Below, one piece after another: positions 9,064 through 18,275 of a DNA stretch of 64,000 nucleotides (the stretch's first letter is position 1; every line of letters begins with the position of its first letter). Both the position numbers and the translations under genes were made by a program. The stretch covers positions 34,895-98,894 of the forward strand of contig NZ_JACOOJ010000018.1 in assembly GCF_014287585.1 (NCBI RefSeq). Direction: 5' to 3'. This DNA is from Parabacteroides hominis. GTDB taxonomy: Bacteria; Bacteroidota; Bacteroidia; Bacteroidales; Tannerellaceae. Below the pieces are notes generated by a model. That model ran no database searches and was not told where the DNA came from. It saw only the letters and a program-made list of their open reading frames with translations.

Positions 9064-9206
9064 GATAATAGTTTTATATGTTGGTTAATTTTATTCTCAA
9101 AAATAGTAAAAATGTGCAGAAAATGTACGGATAACCCCTCGGTTCGTTGTAAAAACAGGCGGTTTGGTGTAATTTAATGGCTTTGTCAAACGCTTGCAAC
9201 ATACCT

Positions 9207-10334
9207 TTATACCCATAAAAGGTCGCTCATTATGCCGTCGGAAATGAAAATGCCTTCTTTCGAGAGTGTCAAGGTGTCGTTTTCGTGAATCAGCAATCCT
9301 TGACGCAAATAGGTAGCTGCTTGCTGTTCGAGATAGGCTTGTTTTTCTTCTCCGAAACGCTCCCGGATGTCAGTCGTCCGGATTCCCCACATTGTGCGTA
9401 GTCCGGTGATAATAAAGTCGTTGTATTTCGTATTGATATCCAATTTTTCTATTTCTATATCGGGAATGCCTGTCTTGATCCCTTGTAAGTAGCGGGGAAG
9501 GGAAGAGATGTTCCATTGCCGGCTCTCTCCGTTGTAGGAATGGGCGGAAGGTCCGATGCCCAGATATTTTTTGCCGGTCCAGTAAGAACTGTTATGTTGG
9601 GACAGGTGGCCGGGGCGGGCGAAATTGGAAATCTCGTAGTGGAGATATCCGGCTTCGGTTAGCTTATATATTAATGTAGAGAAAAGGGTGACGCTCAACT
9701 CTTCTTCTGCAGGAGTGACTTTTCCGGTTTCCATTAATTTATATAAGGCAGTACCTTCTTCATATATTAAATGGTAGGCAGAGATATGGGGAATATCCAA
9801 TCCGATGGCTTCATTCAGGTTCGTTTCCCATTCAGCCAGTGTTTGTCCGGGCAGTCCGTATATCAGGTCGATACTGATATTTCGTATGCCGTTCTCTTTG
9901 CATAGGGCGACAGCACGAAATGCCTGCTCGCGGTTATGGCGGCGGTTCAGGAAGCGGAGGTCTTTTTCCTTAAAACTCTGAACTCCCATGCTGACGCGGT
10001 TGAATGGCAGCGAACGGAGGGAGGTGATATATTCCGGTGTCATATCATCCGGATTGGCTTCGAGAGTGATCTCCTTGCAGTTGCTTGTGTCGAATAAACG
10101 GTTTGCCGCCTCGAATATCCGTTCGAAGTCCCCGGCTTGTAATTGTGAAGGTGTGCCACCTCCGAAGTAGATCGTTTCGACCGGCTCCTTTCCTATATAT
10201 TCCTGTCGCAATTCCATTTCCCGGATAATCGCATTGATATACGGCTCCTTGAACTTCATCTCCGTATTGGAAAAGAAGTCGCAATACAGACACCGTTTGG
10301 CGCAAAAGGGAATGTGGATGTATAAGCCTGCCAT
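9207..10334 (-). CDS. hemW: HemW-type radical SAM heme chaperone
   Basis: 375 residues. The N-terminal IPFCAKRCLYCDFF holds the C-x3-C-x2-C motif that binds the radical SAM iron-sulfur cluster, followed by IYFGGGTPSQL, EANPDDMT and GVQSFKEKDLRFLNR, all typical of HemW (formerly called oxygen-independent coproporphyrinogen oxidase-like). HemW delivers heme to membrane cytochromes rather than oxidising coproporphyrinogen. Its ATG overlaps the stop of the degenerate RelE-like frame just upstream (TAATG), so it may be co-transcribed with that remnant. Confidence 0.93.
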   Translation of the reverse strand: MAGLYIHIPFCAKRCLYCDFFSNTEMKFKEPYINAIIREMELRQEYIGKEPVETIYFGGGTPSQLQAGDFERIFEAANRLFDTSNCKEITLEANPDDMTPEYITSLRSLPFNRVSMGVQSFKEKDLRFLNRRHNREQAFRAVALCKENGIRNISIDLIYGLPGQTLAEWETNLNEAIGLDIPHISAYHLIYEEGTALYKLMETGKVTPAEEELSVTLFSTLIYKLTEAGYLHYEISNFARPGHLSQHNSSYWTGKKYLGIGPSAHSYNGESRQWNISSLPRYLQGIKTGIPDIEIEKLDINTKYNDFIITGLRTMWGIRTTDIRERFGEEKQAYLEQQAATYLRQGLLIHENDTLTLSKEGIFISDGIMSDLLWV

Positions 10335-10573
10335 TATTCTAAATATTGAAAAAGTTTTTTAGGATCTTGCCGGGTATCCCATATTAGTGCTATATAGATG
10401 AAGTCTGCTTCTACCGTATAATATATTTTGCAGTGTTTTTCTACTAAATAACGATATGGAACTTCCCGTGCTGTCGTACATTCTTCTATTGTTCCCATTA
10501 ATGGGAATTGTTTGAGTAAAGATACATGTTGATTAATAGACTGTACTATCTGGATCGCTTTTTTTGTCCCTCT
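10334..10573 (-). pseudogene. RelE/ParE-type toxin, N-terminus deleted
   Basis: An open stretch of 79 codons after an in-frame TAG at 10574-10576, without a start codon near its beginning. It encodes GTKKAIQIVQSINQHVSLL, TTAREVPYRYLVEKHCKIYY and FIYIALIWDTRQDPKKL, the middle and end of a RelE/ParE-fold toxin (the R-x-V/L-Y-x-I-x-Y strand and the final W/F-D-x-R-x-D-P). The first 20-30 residues are missing. The stop codon overlaps the hemW ATG. Judged non-functional. Confidence 0.75.
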
Positions 10574-10658
10574 CTACTTGAGCCAGTTTTTGGCCATCTA
10601 ATTGCAGAAGAAGCTCCATCAGATCCATCTTTCGTGCTTTTAATTCCATAGTTGTCAT
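10533..10658 (-). pseudogene. Antitoxin remnant of the broken toxin-antitoxin module
   Basis: 41 codons from ATG at 10658: MTTMELKARKMDLMELLLQL, which resembles the N-terminus of the short helical antitoxins paired with RelE/ParE toxins in Bacteroidota. After VERDKK the frame runs out of phase into toxin sequence and stops. This suggests one deletion removed the antitoxin C-terminus and the toxin N-terminus together. From 10659 to 10886 I see no further gene; the stretch is AT-rich leader for the EF-G2 gene. Confidence 0.65.
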
Positions 10659-10886
10659 AGTTGCATTCTATTTAATGTGGACTACAAATATAAGGATATT
10701 CTGGGTGATAACCAATACTAAAGTCCTGATATTGTGTTTTTAGATACTGGAATGTTAAACAACATAGTTCTCAAACACCGAGCTTTAAATTGTTTTTCTC
10801 CTTTACAATCTCTAATTTGCGGTCCCGTGAATAAAGGGTTTGCGGGGCAATCTTTATTGTTAAACACAAATTAATACCTTGATATC

Positions 10887-13043
10887 ATGAAAGTATACCA
10901 AACAAATGAAATTAAGAACATCTCTATCTTGGGAAGTTCGGGCTCTGGGAAAACCACTCTCGCTGAAGCTATGCTTTACGAGGGTGGAGTTATAAAACGT
11001 CGCGGAAGTGTGGAATCCGGAAACACTGTGAGCGATTATTTCCCGGTTGAGAAGGAGTATGGTTACTCGGTATTCTCGACCGTTTTCAGTGTAGAATGGC
11101 AAGACAGAAAGTTGAATTTCATTGATTGTCCGGGTTCGGACGATTTTATCGGCGGTGCAGTTTCCGCTCTGAATGTGACAGACACGGCACTGATGGTACT
11201 GAATGCGCAGTATGGCGTAGAAGTCGGCACAATCAACCAGTTCCGGTATACAGAACAATTCCATAAGCCGGTTATCTTTGTCGTGAACCAACTGGATAAC
11301 GATAAGGCTGATTATGATGGAACGATCTCCCAGCTCCGCGACCAGTGGGGAAGCAAGGTTGTACCCATCCAGTATCCTGTTTCTACAGGTGCATCCTTCA
11401 ATGCCGTTGTCGACGTGCTGAAGATGAAAATGTATCGTTGGAAGCCTGAAGGCGGAGTTCCCGATGTACTGGAAATCCCCGCAGAAGAAATGGATAAAGC
11501 AATGGAACTCCACAAAGCATTGGTCGAGGCTGCCGCCGAAAACGACGATATGCTGATGGAAAAATTCTTTGAAGAAGGCACATTGAGTGAAGATGATATG
11601 CGTGCCGGTATCCGTGCCGGTCTGGTTATCCGCGGTATGTTCCCGGTATTCTGTGTATGCGCCGGTCGTGACATGTGCGTCCGCCGTACGCTCGAATTCT
11701 TGGGTAATGTCGTTCCTTGTACGGACAAGATGCCGCGCCCGGTTACTACCGAAGGTGTGGAAGTGACTCCCGATTCGAACGGACCGACCAGCCTGTTCTT
11801 CTTTAAGACGACTGTAGAACCGCATATCGGTCAGGTTTCTTATTTTAAAGTGATATCAGGTAAAGTAAAAGAAGGTGACGATTTGCTGAATGCCGATCGC
11901 GGTTCGAAGGAGCGTATCGCACAGTTGTTCTCTGTTGCCGGACAAACCCGTAATGCCGTGACCGAAATGGTTGCCGGGGATATCGGCGCTACCGTTAAAC
12001 TGAAAGATGTTCGTCGTGGTAATACTTTGAATGGTAAGGGATGCGATTATCGTTTCGACTTTATCAAATATCCGGACCCGAAGTATCGCCGTGCCGTGAA
12101 ACCGGTTAATGAAGCAGACGCCGAAAAGATGATGGAAATCTTGATGCGTATGCGCGAAGAAGACCCGACGTGGATGATCGAACAGTCCAAGGAATTGAAA
12201 CAGACAATCGTTTCCGGCCAGGGAGAATTCCATCTTCGTACATTGAAATGGAGAATCGAGAACAATGACAAATTGCCGATCGAATTCTACGAACCGAAGA
12301 TCCCGTATCGTGAAACCATCACGAAAGCTTCCCGTGCGGACTACCGCCATAAGAAACAGTCGGGTGGCGCAGGCCAGTTCGGTGAAGTTCATCTGATCGT
12401 CGAACCGTATTACGAAGGTATGCCGGCTCCGGATACATATCGTTTTGGCGGACAAGAATATAAAATCAGCGTACGTGATACGCAGACTATAGATTTGGAC
12501 TGGGGTGGAAAGCTGGTATTTATTAACAGTATCGTTGGTGGAGCCATCGATGCCCGTTTCCTTCCGGCTATCCTGAAAGGTATTATGGCTCGTATGGAGC
12601 AAGGGCCGTTGACAGGTTCGTATGCCCGTGACGTGCGTATCATCGTCTATGACGGAAAGATGCACCCGGTGGACAGCAATGAAATTTCTTTCATGCTGGC
12701 AGGCCGTAATGCTTTCAGTACCGCCTTTAAAGAAGCCGGTCCTAAGATCCTGGAACCTGTTTATGATGTGGAAGTATCGGTTCCGGCTGATTATCTGGGC
12801 GACGTGATGAGTGACCTGCAGGGACGTCGTGCCATCATTATGGGTATGAATAGTGAAAAAGGGTACGAAAAGCTGTTGGCTAAAGTACCTTTGAAAGAGA
12901 TGTCTTCGTACTCGACATCTTTGAGTTCCATCACCGGTGGACGTGCTTCATTTACGATGAAGTTCTCCAGCTACGAACTGGTTCCGTCGGATGTCCAGGA
13001 TAAGCTGTTGAAAGCTTACGAGGCAACTCAGGCAGAAGATTGA
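10887..13043 (+). CDS. fusA2: Elongation factor G paralog (EF-G2), variant GTPase site
   Basis: 718 residues with the EF-G domain order: GTPase, domain II, then III-V. G1 reads GSSGSGKTT (16-24) and G4 NQLD (134-137). G3 reads DCPGSDDF (80-87) where canonical EF-G has DTPGHVDF: the catalytic His is Ser. Established knowledge: the Bacteroides thetaiotaomicron EF-G2 lacks GTPase activity, still supports translocation, saves energy in starvation and is needed for gut fitness under the Cur regulator. The same substitution makes the same behaviour likely here. Monocistronic with a terminator at 13065-13098. Confidence 0.93.
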   Translation: MKVYQTNEIKNISILGSSGSGKTTLAEAMLYEGGVIKRRGSVESGNTVSDYFPVEKEYGYSVFSTVFSVEWQDRKLNFIDCPGSDDFIGGAVSALNVTDTALMVLNAQYGVEVGTINQFRYTEQFHKPVIFVVNQLDNDKADYDGTISQLRDQWGSKVVPIQYPVSTGASFNAVVDVLKMKMYRWKPEGGVPDVLEIPAEEMDKAMELHKALVEAAAENDDMLMEKFFEEGTLSEDDMRAGIRAGLVIRGMFPVFCVCAGRDMCVRRTLEFLGNVVPCTDKMPRPVTTEGVEVTPDSNGPTSLFFFKTTVEPHIGQVSYFKVISGKVKEGDDLLNADRGSKERIAQLFSVAGQTRNAVTEMVAGDIGATVKLKDVRRGNTLNGKGCDYRFDFIKYPDPKYRRAVKPVNEADAEKMMEILMRMREEDPTWMIEQSKELKQTIVSGQGEFHLRTLKWRIENNDKLPIEFYEPKIPYRETITKASRADYRHKKQSGGAGQFGEVHLIVEPYYEGMPAPDTYRFGGQEYKISVRDTQTIDLDWGGKLVFINSIVGGAIDARFLPAILKGIMARMEQGPLTGSYARDVRIIVYDGKMHPVDSNEISFMLAGRNAFSTAFKEAGPKILEPVYDVEVSVPADYLGDVMSDLQGRRAIIMGMNSEKGYEKLLAKVPLKEMSSYSTSLSSITGGRASFTMKFSSYELVPSDVQDKLLKAYEATQAED

Positions 13044-13064
13044 TTTGGATTTTCTATAAATTGG

Positions 13065-13105
13065 ATGAAGGCTGCCCCTGTGAAGGAGTGGCCTTCATTA
13101 TTTTT
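13065..13105 (+). terminator. Intrinsic terminator after EF-G2
   Basis: ATGAAGGC (13065-13072) pairs with GCCTTCAT (13091-13098), followed by TATTTTTTC. Confidence 0.75.
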
Positions 13106-13170
13106 TCATACGGCTGTTGCAACGGCGTAATATGAAGTGCGTTTTTTTGTATCGTGTTAATAGAAACAAC

Positions 13171-13971
13171 ATGAAACTAAGAAAGTACTATCCAACCATT
13201 GTCCTGTCGGACATTCACCTGGGTTCCGAACATTCCCGGACCGAGGAAGTGACGAATTTCCTGAAACATGTTAACTGCGACCGCCTGATACTGAACGGCG
13301 ATATCATCGATGGATGGCAACTTCAGAAGTCCGGTCGCCGCTGGAAGCAACAGCAGACCGACTTCTTCAAGGTCCTGATGAAGATGATGGAGAGACAGGG
13401 GACGGAGATTATCTATGTCCGTGGCAATCATGATGACTTCCTGGATAACCTCGTTCCGTTTTCTTTCTCCAACTTATCTATCGTGAAAGATTATATTTTG
13501 AATACGCACGGGAAGCGGTATCTGGTTACACATGGCGACATATTCGATACGGTTACGACGAATATGCGGTGGCTGGCGATGTTGGGAGATATCGGCTATA
13601 CGTTCCTGTTGTGGCTGAACCGGATATACAACCAGCGGAGGGAAAAAAACGGAAAGCCTTATTTCTCCCTTTCCCAGCATGTCAAGCATAAAGTGAAGAG
13701 CGCTGTTTCCTACATCTCGGATTTTGAAAAAGAGCTGGTCAAACTGGCGGAAGTAAAGAAACTGGACGGTATTATTTGCGGGCATATTCATCAGGCTGCT
13801 AATGTCCGGTACGGGAATATCCATTATCTGAATTCCGGCGACTGGGTGGAAAGCCTTACAGCACTTGTCGAAAATGAACAAGGAGAGTGGAATATTGTTT
13901 CTTATAATAGGGAGGAGTATGCAGCGGAAGAAATGCAACTTTCCGTCTTACACTATGCCGAAGTGATATGA
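13171..13971 (+). CDS. LpxH-like UDP-2,3-diacylglucosamine diphosphatase (calcineurin-type metallophosphoesterase)
   Basis: 266 residues from the ATG at 13171; the frame is open to 13117 but the extra 18 residues are not family-like. Metallophosphoesterase motifs in order: LSDIHLGSEH, NGDIIDGW, RGNHDDFLD, THGDIFD, CGHIHQA. In the LpxH family the enzyme cleaves UDP-2,3-diacylglucosamine to lipid X in lipid A synthesis, at the inner face of the cytoplasmic membrane. The gene overlaps the downstream glycosyltransferase by 4 bp (ATGA), so the pair is translationally coupled and probably works in one envelope pathway. Exact substrate is inferred. Confidence 0.85.
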   Translation: MKLRKYYPTIVLSDIHLGSEHSRTEEVTNFLKHVNCDRLILNGDIIDGWQLQKSGRRWKQQQTDFFKVLMKMMERQGTEIIYVRGNHDDFLDNLVPFSFSNLSIVKDYILNTHGKRYLVTHGDIFDTVTTNMRWLAMLGDIGYTFLLWLNRIYNQRREKNGKPYFSLSQHVKHKVKSAVSYISDFEKELVKLAEVKKLDGIICGHIHQAANVRYGNIHYLNSGDWVESLTALVENEQGEWNIVSYNREEYAAEEMQLSVLHYAEVI

Positions 13972-15122
13972 AAATACTGTTTATCATACAAGGTGAAGGC
14001 CGAGGTCATCTGACACAGGCGCTTTCTCTCCGTCAGAAACTGACGGACGAAGGGCATGATATAGTCGGTGTCCTGGTTGGCAAAAGCCCTGCCCGCCGCC
14101 TTCCCGATTTCTTTAGCGAGAAGATCGAAGTGCCTGTTTATCCGTTTGAAAGTCCTAACTTCCTGCCTTCCGCCAAGAATAAACGGGTCAATCTGGCTAA
14201 AAGCGTAGCCTATAATGTTTTCCGGTTGCACAAATATATGTCCAGTATCCGGTATATCAACCGGATGATAAAAGAGACGGGGGCAGATGTAGTCGTAAAC
14301 TTTTATGAGCTTTTGACCGGGCTGACTTATCTGTTCTGCCGGCCAAAAGCTGTCATGGTTTGCATTGCGCACCAGTATTTATTCCTGCATCCGGATTTTG
14401 TTTTTCCGAAAGAGAACCGTCTGTCGCTTGCTTTCCTGAAGTTCTTTACCCGTATTACGGCTATCGGGGCCGCTAAGAAGTTGGCGTTGTCTTTCCGTAA
14501 GATGCGGGAGGTTCCGGCTGGCGGAATCGTGGTGGTTCCTCCTCTTTTGCGTAAGGAAGTTTTAGAAATGACACCGACAAAAGGGGATTACCTGCATGGC
14601 TATTTGTTGAATAGTGGATTCAGCGAAGAGATACGCTCCTGGCACAAGGCGCATCCAAGTATCGAGCTGCATATCTTTTGGGATAAAAAAGAGGCGCTCC
14701 CCGAAGTAAAAGTGGATTCCAGACTTTCTTTCCATCAATTAAATGACACGCTGTTTGTCCGTTATATGGCAGGAGCGAAAGCCTATGCCACGACTGCGGG
14801 CTTCGAGTCTGTCTGCGAGGCCATGTACCTGGGTAAACCTGTCCTGATGGTTCCGACTCATATCGAACAAGCCTGCAATGCATTCGACGCCGTTCATGCC
14901 GGGGCAGGCGTTATTGCGGATCTGTTCGATCTGAATGCTTTGTTGCAACTGTCGCAAACACATCAGCCGGATCTTGCTTTTTCTCATTGGGTGAAGCAGG
15001 CGGATTGGTTGATCCTGCGTGAGTTCCGCCCGGACTTATTGATGGAGGAAACCTATTCTTCCTTGTGGCATCGCTTATCAACCCGATGGATATGCCGGTT
15101 AGGAAAATCGTTATCGATTTGA
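13968..15122 (+). CDS. GT28/MurG-like glycosyltransferase
   Basis: 384 residues. N-terminal IIQGEGRGHLTQAL is the glycine-rich GT-B donor loop, and the C-terminal half has TTAGFESVCEAMYLGKPVLM with HIEQACNA, the UDP-sugar binding site of the GT28/MurG type. Expected to transfer a sugar to a membrane lipid. Four-base overlap with the LpxH-like gene suggests a role in lipid A or another glycolipid. No signal peptide; cytosolic face of the membrane. Acceptor and donor not determinable. Confidence 0.82.
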   Translation: MKILFIIQGEGRGHLTQALSLRQKLTDEGHDIVGVLVGKSPARRLPDFFSEKIEVPVYPFESPNFLPSAKNKRVNLAKSVAYNVFRLHKYMSSIRYINRMIKETGADVVVNFYELLTGLTYLFCRPKAVMVCIAHQYLFLHPDFVFPKENRLSLAFLKFFTRITAIGAAKKLALSFRKMREVPAGGIVVVPPLLRKEVLEMTPTKGDYLHGYLLNSGFSEEIRSWHKAHPSIELHIFWDKKEALPEVKVDSRLSFHQLNDTLFVRYMAGAKAYATTAGFESVCEAMYLGKPVLMVPTHIEQACNAFDAVHAGAGVIADLFDLNALLQLSQTHQPDLAFSHWVKQADWLILREFRPDLLMEETYSSLWHRLSTRWICRLGKSLSI

Positions 15123-15199
15123 CGATTGTAAATCTCCATTCGGCTGTTTCAAACCTTCTTACAATTGTCCTATTATTCTGCAAACAAGTTATTGATTGC

Positions 15200-15240
15200 G
15201 AAAACGACTATCATACCTGCATGGTATGATAGTCGTTTTC
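15200..15240. terminator. Bidirectional terminator between convergent genes
   Basis: Perfect 18-bp inverted repeat (15200-15217 and 15223-15240) with loop TGCAT; arms end in AAAA/TTTT on both strands. It sits between the glycosyltransferase (+) and metY (-). Confidence 0.85.
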
Positions 15241-15286
15241 TAAAATCTATTGTAGTATCGACAAATTTGAACCGTAAATGGATTGT

Positions 15287-16564
15287 TTATTTCAAAGCCT
15301 GCTCGATATCCGCAATAATATCGCCTGCATTTTCGATGCCGACAGACAGGCGGATCAGGTCGGGAGCGACTCCGGCTTCGATCAGCTGTTCGTCCGTCAA
15401 CTGGCGGTGCGTATGGCTGGCGGGGTGGAGGACGCAGGTACGGGCGTCGGCTACGTGGGTTACGATGCAGATCATTTTCAGGTTATCCATAAAGCGGGTC
15501 GCATCTTCACGGGAGCCTTTCAGACCGAAGGCGATTACGCCACAAGTCCCGTTCGGCATGTATTTTTGTGCCAGTTCGTAATACTTATTGCTCTTTAATC
15601 CGGGGAAGTTCACCCAGGCAACCTGCTCGTTTGCTTCGAGCCATTCGGCAACCTGCTGGGCGTTCTTGCAATGTTGCGGCATACGCAGATGTAATGTTTC
15701 CAATCCTAAGTTCAACAGGAAGGCATTCATCGGAGCCTGGATAGAACCCAGGTCACGCATCAACTGTGCCGTAGCCTTTGTCATGTAGGCCATCTTGCCG
15801 AAAGCCTTTGTATAGGTCAGGCCATGATAGGATTCGTCCGGAGTGGTCAGGCCGGGGAATTTGTCGGCATGCGCATCCCAGTCGAAATTGCCGCTGTCCA
15901 CGACAGCACCGCCTACGCTTGTCGCATGGCCGTCCATATATTTGGTTGTAGAATGCGTCACGATATCGGCTCCCCATTCGAACGGGCGGCAGTTGATCGG
16001 CGTCGCGAATGTATTGTCGACGATCAAAGGAACACCGTGGCTGTGGGCGATACGGGCAAACTTCTCGATGTCCAGCACGCTCATGCCCGGATTAGACAAG
16101 GTTTCGCCGAACAATGCTTTTGTGTTTGGACGGAAAGCGGCCGAGATTTCTTCTTCCGCAGCATCCGGGTCGACGAATGTCACCTCGATACCTAATTTTT
16201 TGGCCGTCACGCCGAAGAGGTTGAACGTCCCGCCATAGATCGTGGAAGAGCAAACCAAGTGGTCGCCTGCCTCGCAAATGTTGAACAGGGCATAGAAGTT
16301 GGCTGCCTGTCCGGAAGCCGTCAGCATCGCGCCTACGCCCCCTTCCAGAGCGGCGATCTTGGCTGCGACAGCATCGTTTGTCGGGTTTTGCAGGCGGGTG
16401 TAGAAATATCCGCTTTCTTCGAGGTCGAAGAGTTTGGCCATCTGTTCGCTGGTGTCATACTTGAATGTCGTACTCTGATAGATGGGCAGGACGCGCGGTT
16501 CTCCCTTTTTCGGTTGCCAGCCTCCCTGCACGCAGAGGGTTTCCGGCTTTAATGAATTGTTCAT
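15287..16564 (-). CDS. metY: O-acetylhomoserine sulfhydrylase (PLP-dependent)
   Basis: 425 residues, usual for MetY. Makes homocysteine from O-acetylhomoserine and sulfide in methionine synthesis. Start SLKPETLCVQGGW, SGQAANFYALFNI, and the PLP-lysine motif HSTTKYMDGHATSVGG near residue 205 identify the Cys/Met metabolism PLP family; the long C-terminus separates it from cystathionine synthases. A -7 box (TATTTTTG on the minus strand, 16602-16609) lies about 40 bp upstream. Confident. Confidence 0.94.
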   Translation of the reverse strand: MNNSLKPETLCVQGGWQPKKGEPRVLPIYQSTTFKYDTSEQMAKLFDLEESGYFYTRLQNPTNDAVAAKIAALEGGVGAMLTASGQAANFYALFNICEAGDHLVCSSTIYGGTFNLFGVTAKKLGIEVTFVDPDAAEEEISAAFRPNTKALFGETLSNPGMSVLDIEKFARIAHSHGVPLIVDNTFATPINCRPFEWGADIVTHSTTKYMDGHATSVGGAVVDSGNFDWDAHADKFPGLTTPDESYHGLTYTKAFGKMAYMTKATAQLMRDLGSIQAPMNAFLLNLGLETLHLRMPQHCKNAQQVAEWLEANEQVAWVNFPGLKSNKYYELAQKYMPNGTCGVIAFGLKGSREDATRFMDNLKMICIVTHVADARTCVLHPASHTHRQLTDEQLIEAGVAPDLIRLSVGIENAGDIIADIEQALK

Positions 16565-16601
16565 TATGATAATGTTTTACTATGTATTTGTTATTATCCG
16601 G

Positions 16602-16609
16602 CAAAAATA
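16602..16609 (-). promoter_or_regulatory. -7 element of metY
   Basis: Minus strand TATTTTTG (TAnnTTTG) with an imperfect ATTG 21 bp upstream. Confidence 0.5.
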
Positions 16610-16627
16610 AGGAATAGTTTGTTTGTA

Positions 16628-17956
16628 TCACAATATCTTCTTCTGTAAAATACGGAACCAGACGAATGCGACGACTCCTTTCAGCATGCTGGAGATGCTG
16701 ATTGCCCACCAGACACCCGCCACACCCAGTCCCAGGGCTGTCAGCCCGATCGCCATCGGAATGCGCAGGCTGTTGAACGTGATACTGATGATGGCTGGCG
16801 GAATCGTACGGCCTGTTCCGTAGAACAATCCCTGCATCGTTATTTCCAACATCATGAACAACATGGAATAGCCGTCGATGCGAAGGAAAACGCCTCCTGC
16901 CTCATAAGCGGCCTTTTCGGGTATGATCAGAGAGAACACTTCGCTGCCGAAGAACACGAAAAGCAGCGTGCAGAAGATTCCGAACAGAGCCGTCATCCGG
17001 AGTGTCGTGTGGTAAGCGCCTAAGACACGTTCTTTTTTCCGGGCGGCATAGTTCTGCGCCACGAACGTACTCAAAGCCGTGCTGAATCCTTGTGAGGTGT
17101 TCCAGGCGATCGCTTCGATCTGTCCGCCGGCCGTCATCGTCATCAGCCCGATATGCCCGCCATAGGTGGATGCCGTGCGCGCCATCATCAGGTTGATAAC
17201 GGCAAACAAGCTGTTCAGCAACGCTACGGGAAGTCCCAACTGGAAGATTCGTTTGCTATAGCGACTTTTCAACCGGATGAGGAATGGAAATCCTCCGAAC
17301 AGCCGGTTTCTCTTTTTCAGATAGTAGATAAAAATGGCCAGCACGGTCGCCTCCGACAGCCAGGTCGCACAGGCTGCTCCATCCGTCCCCATCCCGAATC
17401 CGAATATAAATAGCGGATCGAGCACCATATTCATAATCAATCCGCTGCCGCTGACATAGAACGGGATTTTGCTCAGTCCTGCCGCGTTATAAATTCCTGT
17501 GCAGGCTGCCGACAGGAAAATGAGCGGAAACCCTGTCGCCACAATCCTGAGATAGGACACTGCATGGGCGGAAATATCCGTGTCGAGCTTGAAGAAACCG
17601 ATGACAGGATTTGCCAGTACGAACAGCAACAGGCCCCAGCAGATCGAGATAATCAAGGCAATCGTAAGGTTGTGGGAAGCAAAAGCGCGGGCGCCTTCTT
17701 CTTCACGTGCCCCGATACTTTGTGCCACGCTGACTTCCGCCCCTACCTTATTGAGGTAGGAGATCGAAGTCGTCATCCAGGTCAGGATCCCGACTGCCCC
17801 GATAGCGGCTACTGCTTCGCTACCTAAGCGTCCCACCCAAGCCATGTCGGTGATGCTGTAGGCCATTTGAATAAAAGAGGTCCCCATGATGGGAAGCGCC
17901 AGGTTGAATAGTTGTTTTTTAATAGGCCCTTCCGTCAGATTTTTTGTCCCTTGCAT
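16628..17956 (-). CDS. MATE family multidrug/cation exporter
   Basis: 442 residues from ATG at 17956 (MQGTKNLTEGPIKKQLFN); the longer open frame to 18055 has no family-like sequence and the -7 box at 17977-17984 favours the shorter start. About 12 hydrophobic segments in two halves, with MATE marks LALPIMGTSFIQMAYSITDM and MAWVGRLGSEAVAAIG. Sodium- or proton-coupled export across the inner membrane; substrate unknown. The invertible promoter at 18276-18306 currently faces this gene from about 300 bp away and might add read-through transcription. Confidence 0.92.
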   Translation of the reverse strand: MQGTKNLTEGPIKKQLFNLALPIMGTSFIQMAYSITDMAWVGRLGSEAVAAIGAVGILTWMTTSISYLNKVGAEVSVAQSIGAREEEGARAFASHNLTIALIISICWGLLLFVLANPVIGFFKLDTDISAHAVSYLRIVATGFPLIFLSAACTGIYNAAGLSKIPFYVSGSGLIMNMVLDPLFIFGFGMGTDGAACATWLSEATVLAIFIYYLKKRNRLFGGFPFLIRLKSRYSKRIFQLGLPVALLNSLFAVINLMMARTASTYGGHIGLMTMTAGGQIEAIAWNTSQGFSTALSTFVAQNYAARKKERVLGAYHTTLRMTALFGIFCTLLFVFFGSEVFSLIIPEKAAYEAGGVFLRIDGYSMLFMMLEITMQGLFYGTGRTIPPAIISITFNSLRIPMAIGLTALGLGVAGVWWAISISSMLKGVVAFVWFRILQKKIL

Positions 17957-17976
17957 GTTCGTTTCGTATTTGGCTG

Positions 17977-17984
17977 CAAAGATA
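17977..17984 (-). promoter_or_regulatory. -7 element of the MATE gene
   Basis: Minus strand TATCTTTG, about 20 bp before the ATG at 17956, giving a very short leader. Confidence 0.55.
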
Positions 17985-18236
17985 CCATTGTTTATGGAAA
18001 AAATAATTATACTCCCCTCAATCTGGTTATGACGAATGGGGTAATAGTTTACCATCAGTCGCTCCTAAAAAATAGCCTGATTTACCCCAAAATTACCCCT
18101 GTTTTTGCAAAATGCCCAAAATACGCCAAAACGCTATGCTCATTATCAGTATGTTAGCTTTTCAAAAAGTGGGTATAAAATAAGTCGTTTTAAGATGGTA
18201 AAACCCTGTATTGATGCGGGTTGTAGAGCTGTTTTG

Positions 18237-18274
18237 AAATGACTAATGAAAACGTACGTTTTTTTTAGTCATTT
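18237..18274 (+). repeat. Left inverted repeat of an invertible promoter (Mpi-type site)
   Basis: 38 bp, exactly reverse-complementary to 18402-18439. It contains AAACGTACGT, matching the site ARACGTWCGT recalled for the Bacteroides fragilis Mpi serine invertase. The repeat is itself palindromic apart from 2 bp per arm (AAATGACTAATGAAAACG against AAATGACTAAAAAAAACG). Confidence 0.88.
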
Positions 18275-18275
18275 G

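Noticed and set aside
10860..11825. 321-codon open frame antisense to EF-G2
   Set aside because: No family-like sequence; the plus strand carries EF-G GTPase motifs.
15200..15240. Perfect 18-bp palindrome as a recombination site
   Set aside because: Lies between convergent genes with A/T-runs at both ends, so a bidirectional terminator explains it.
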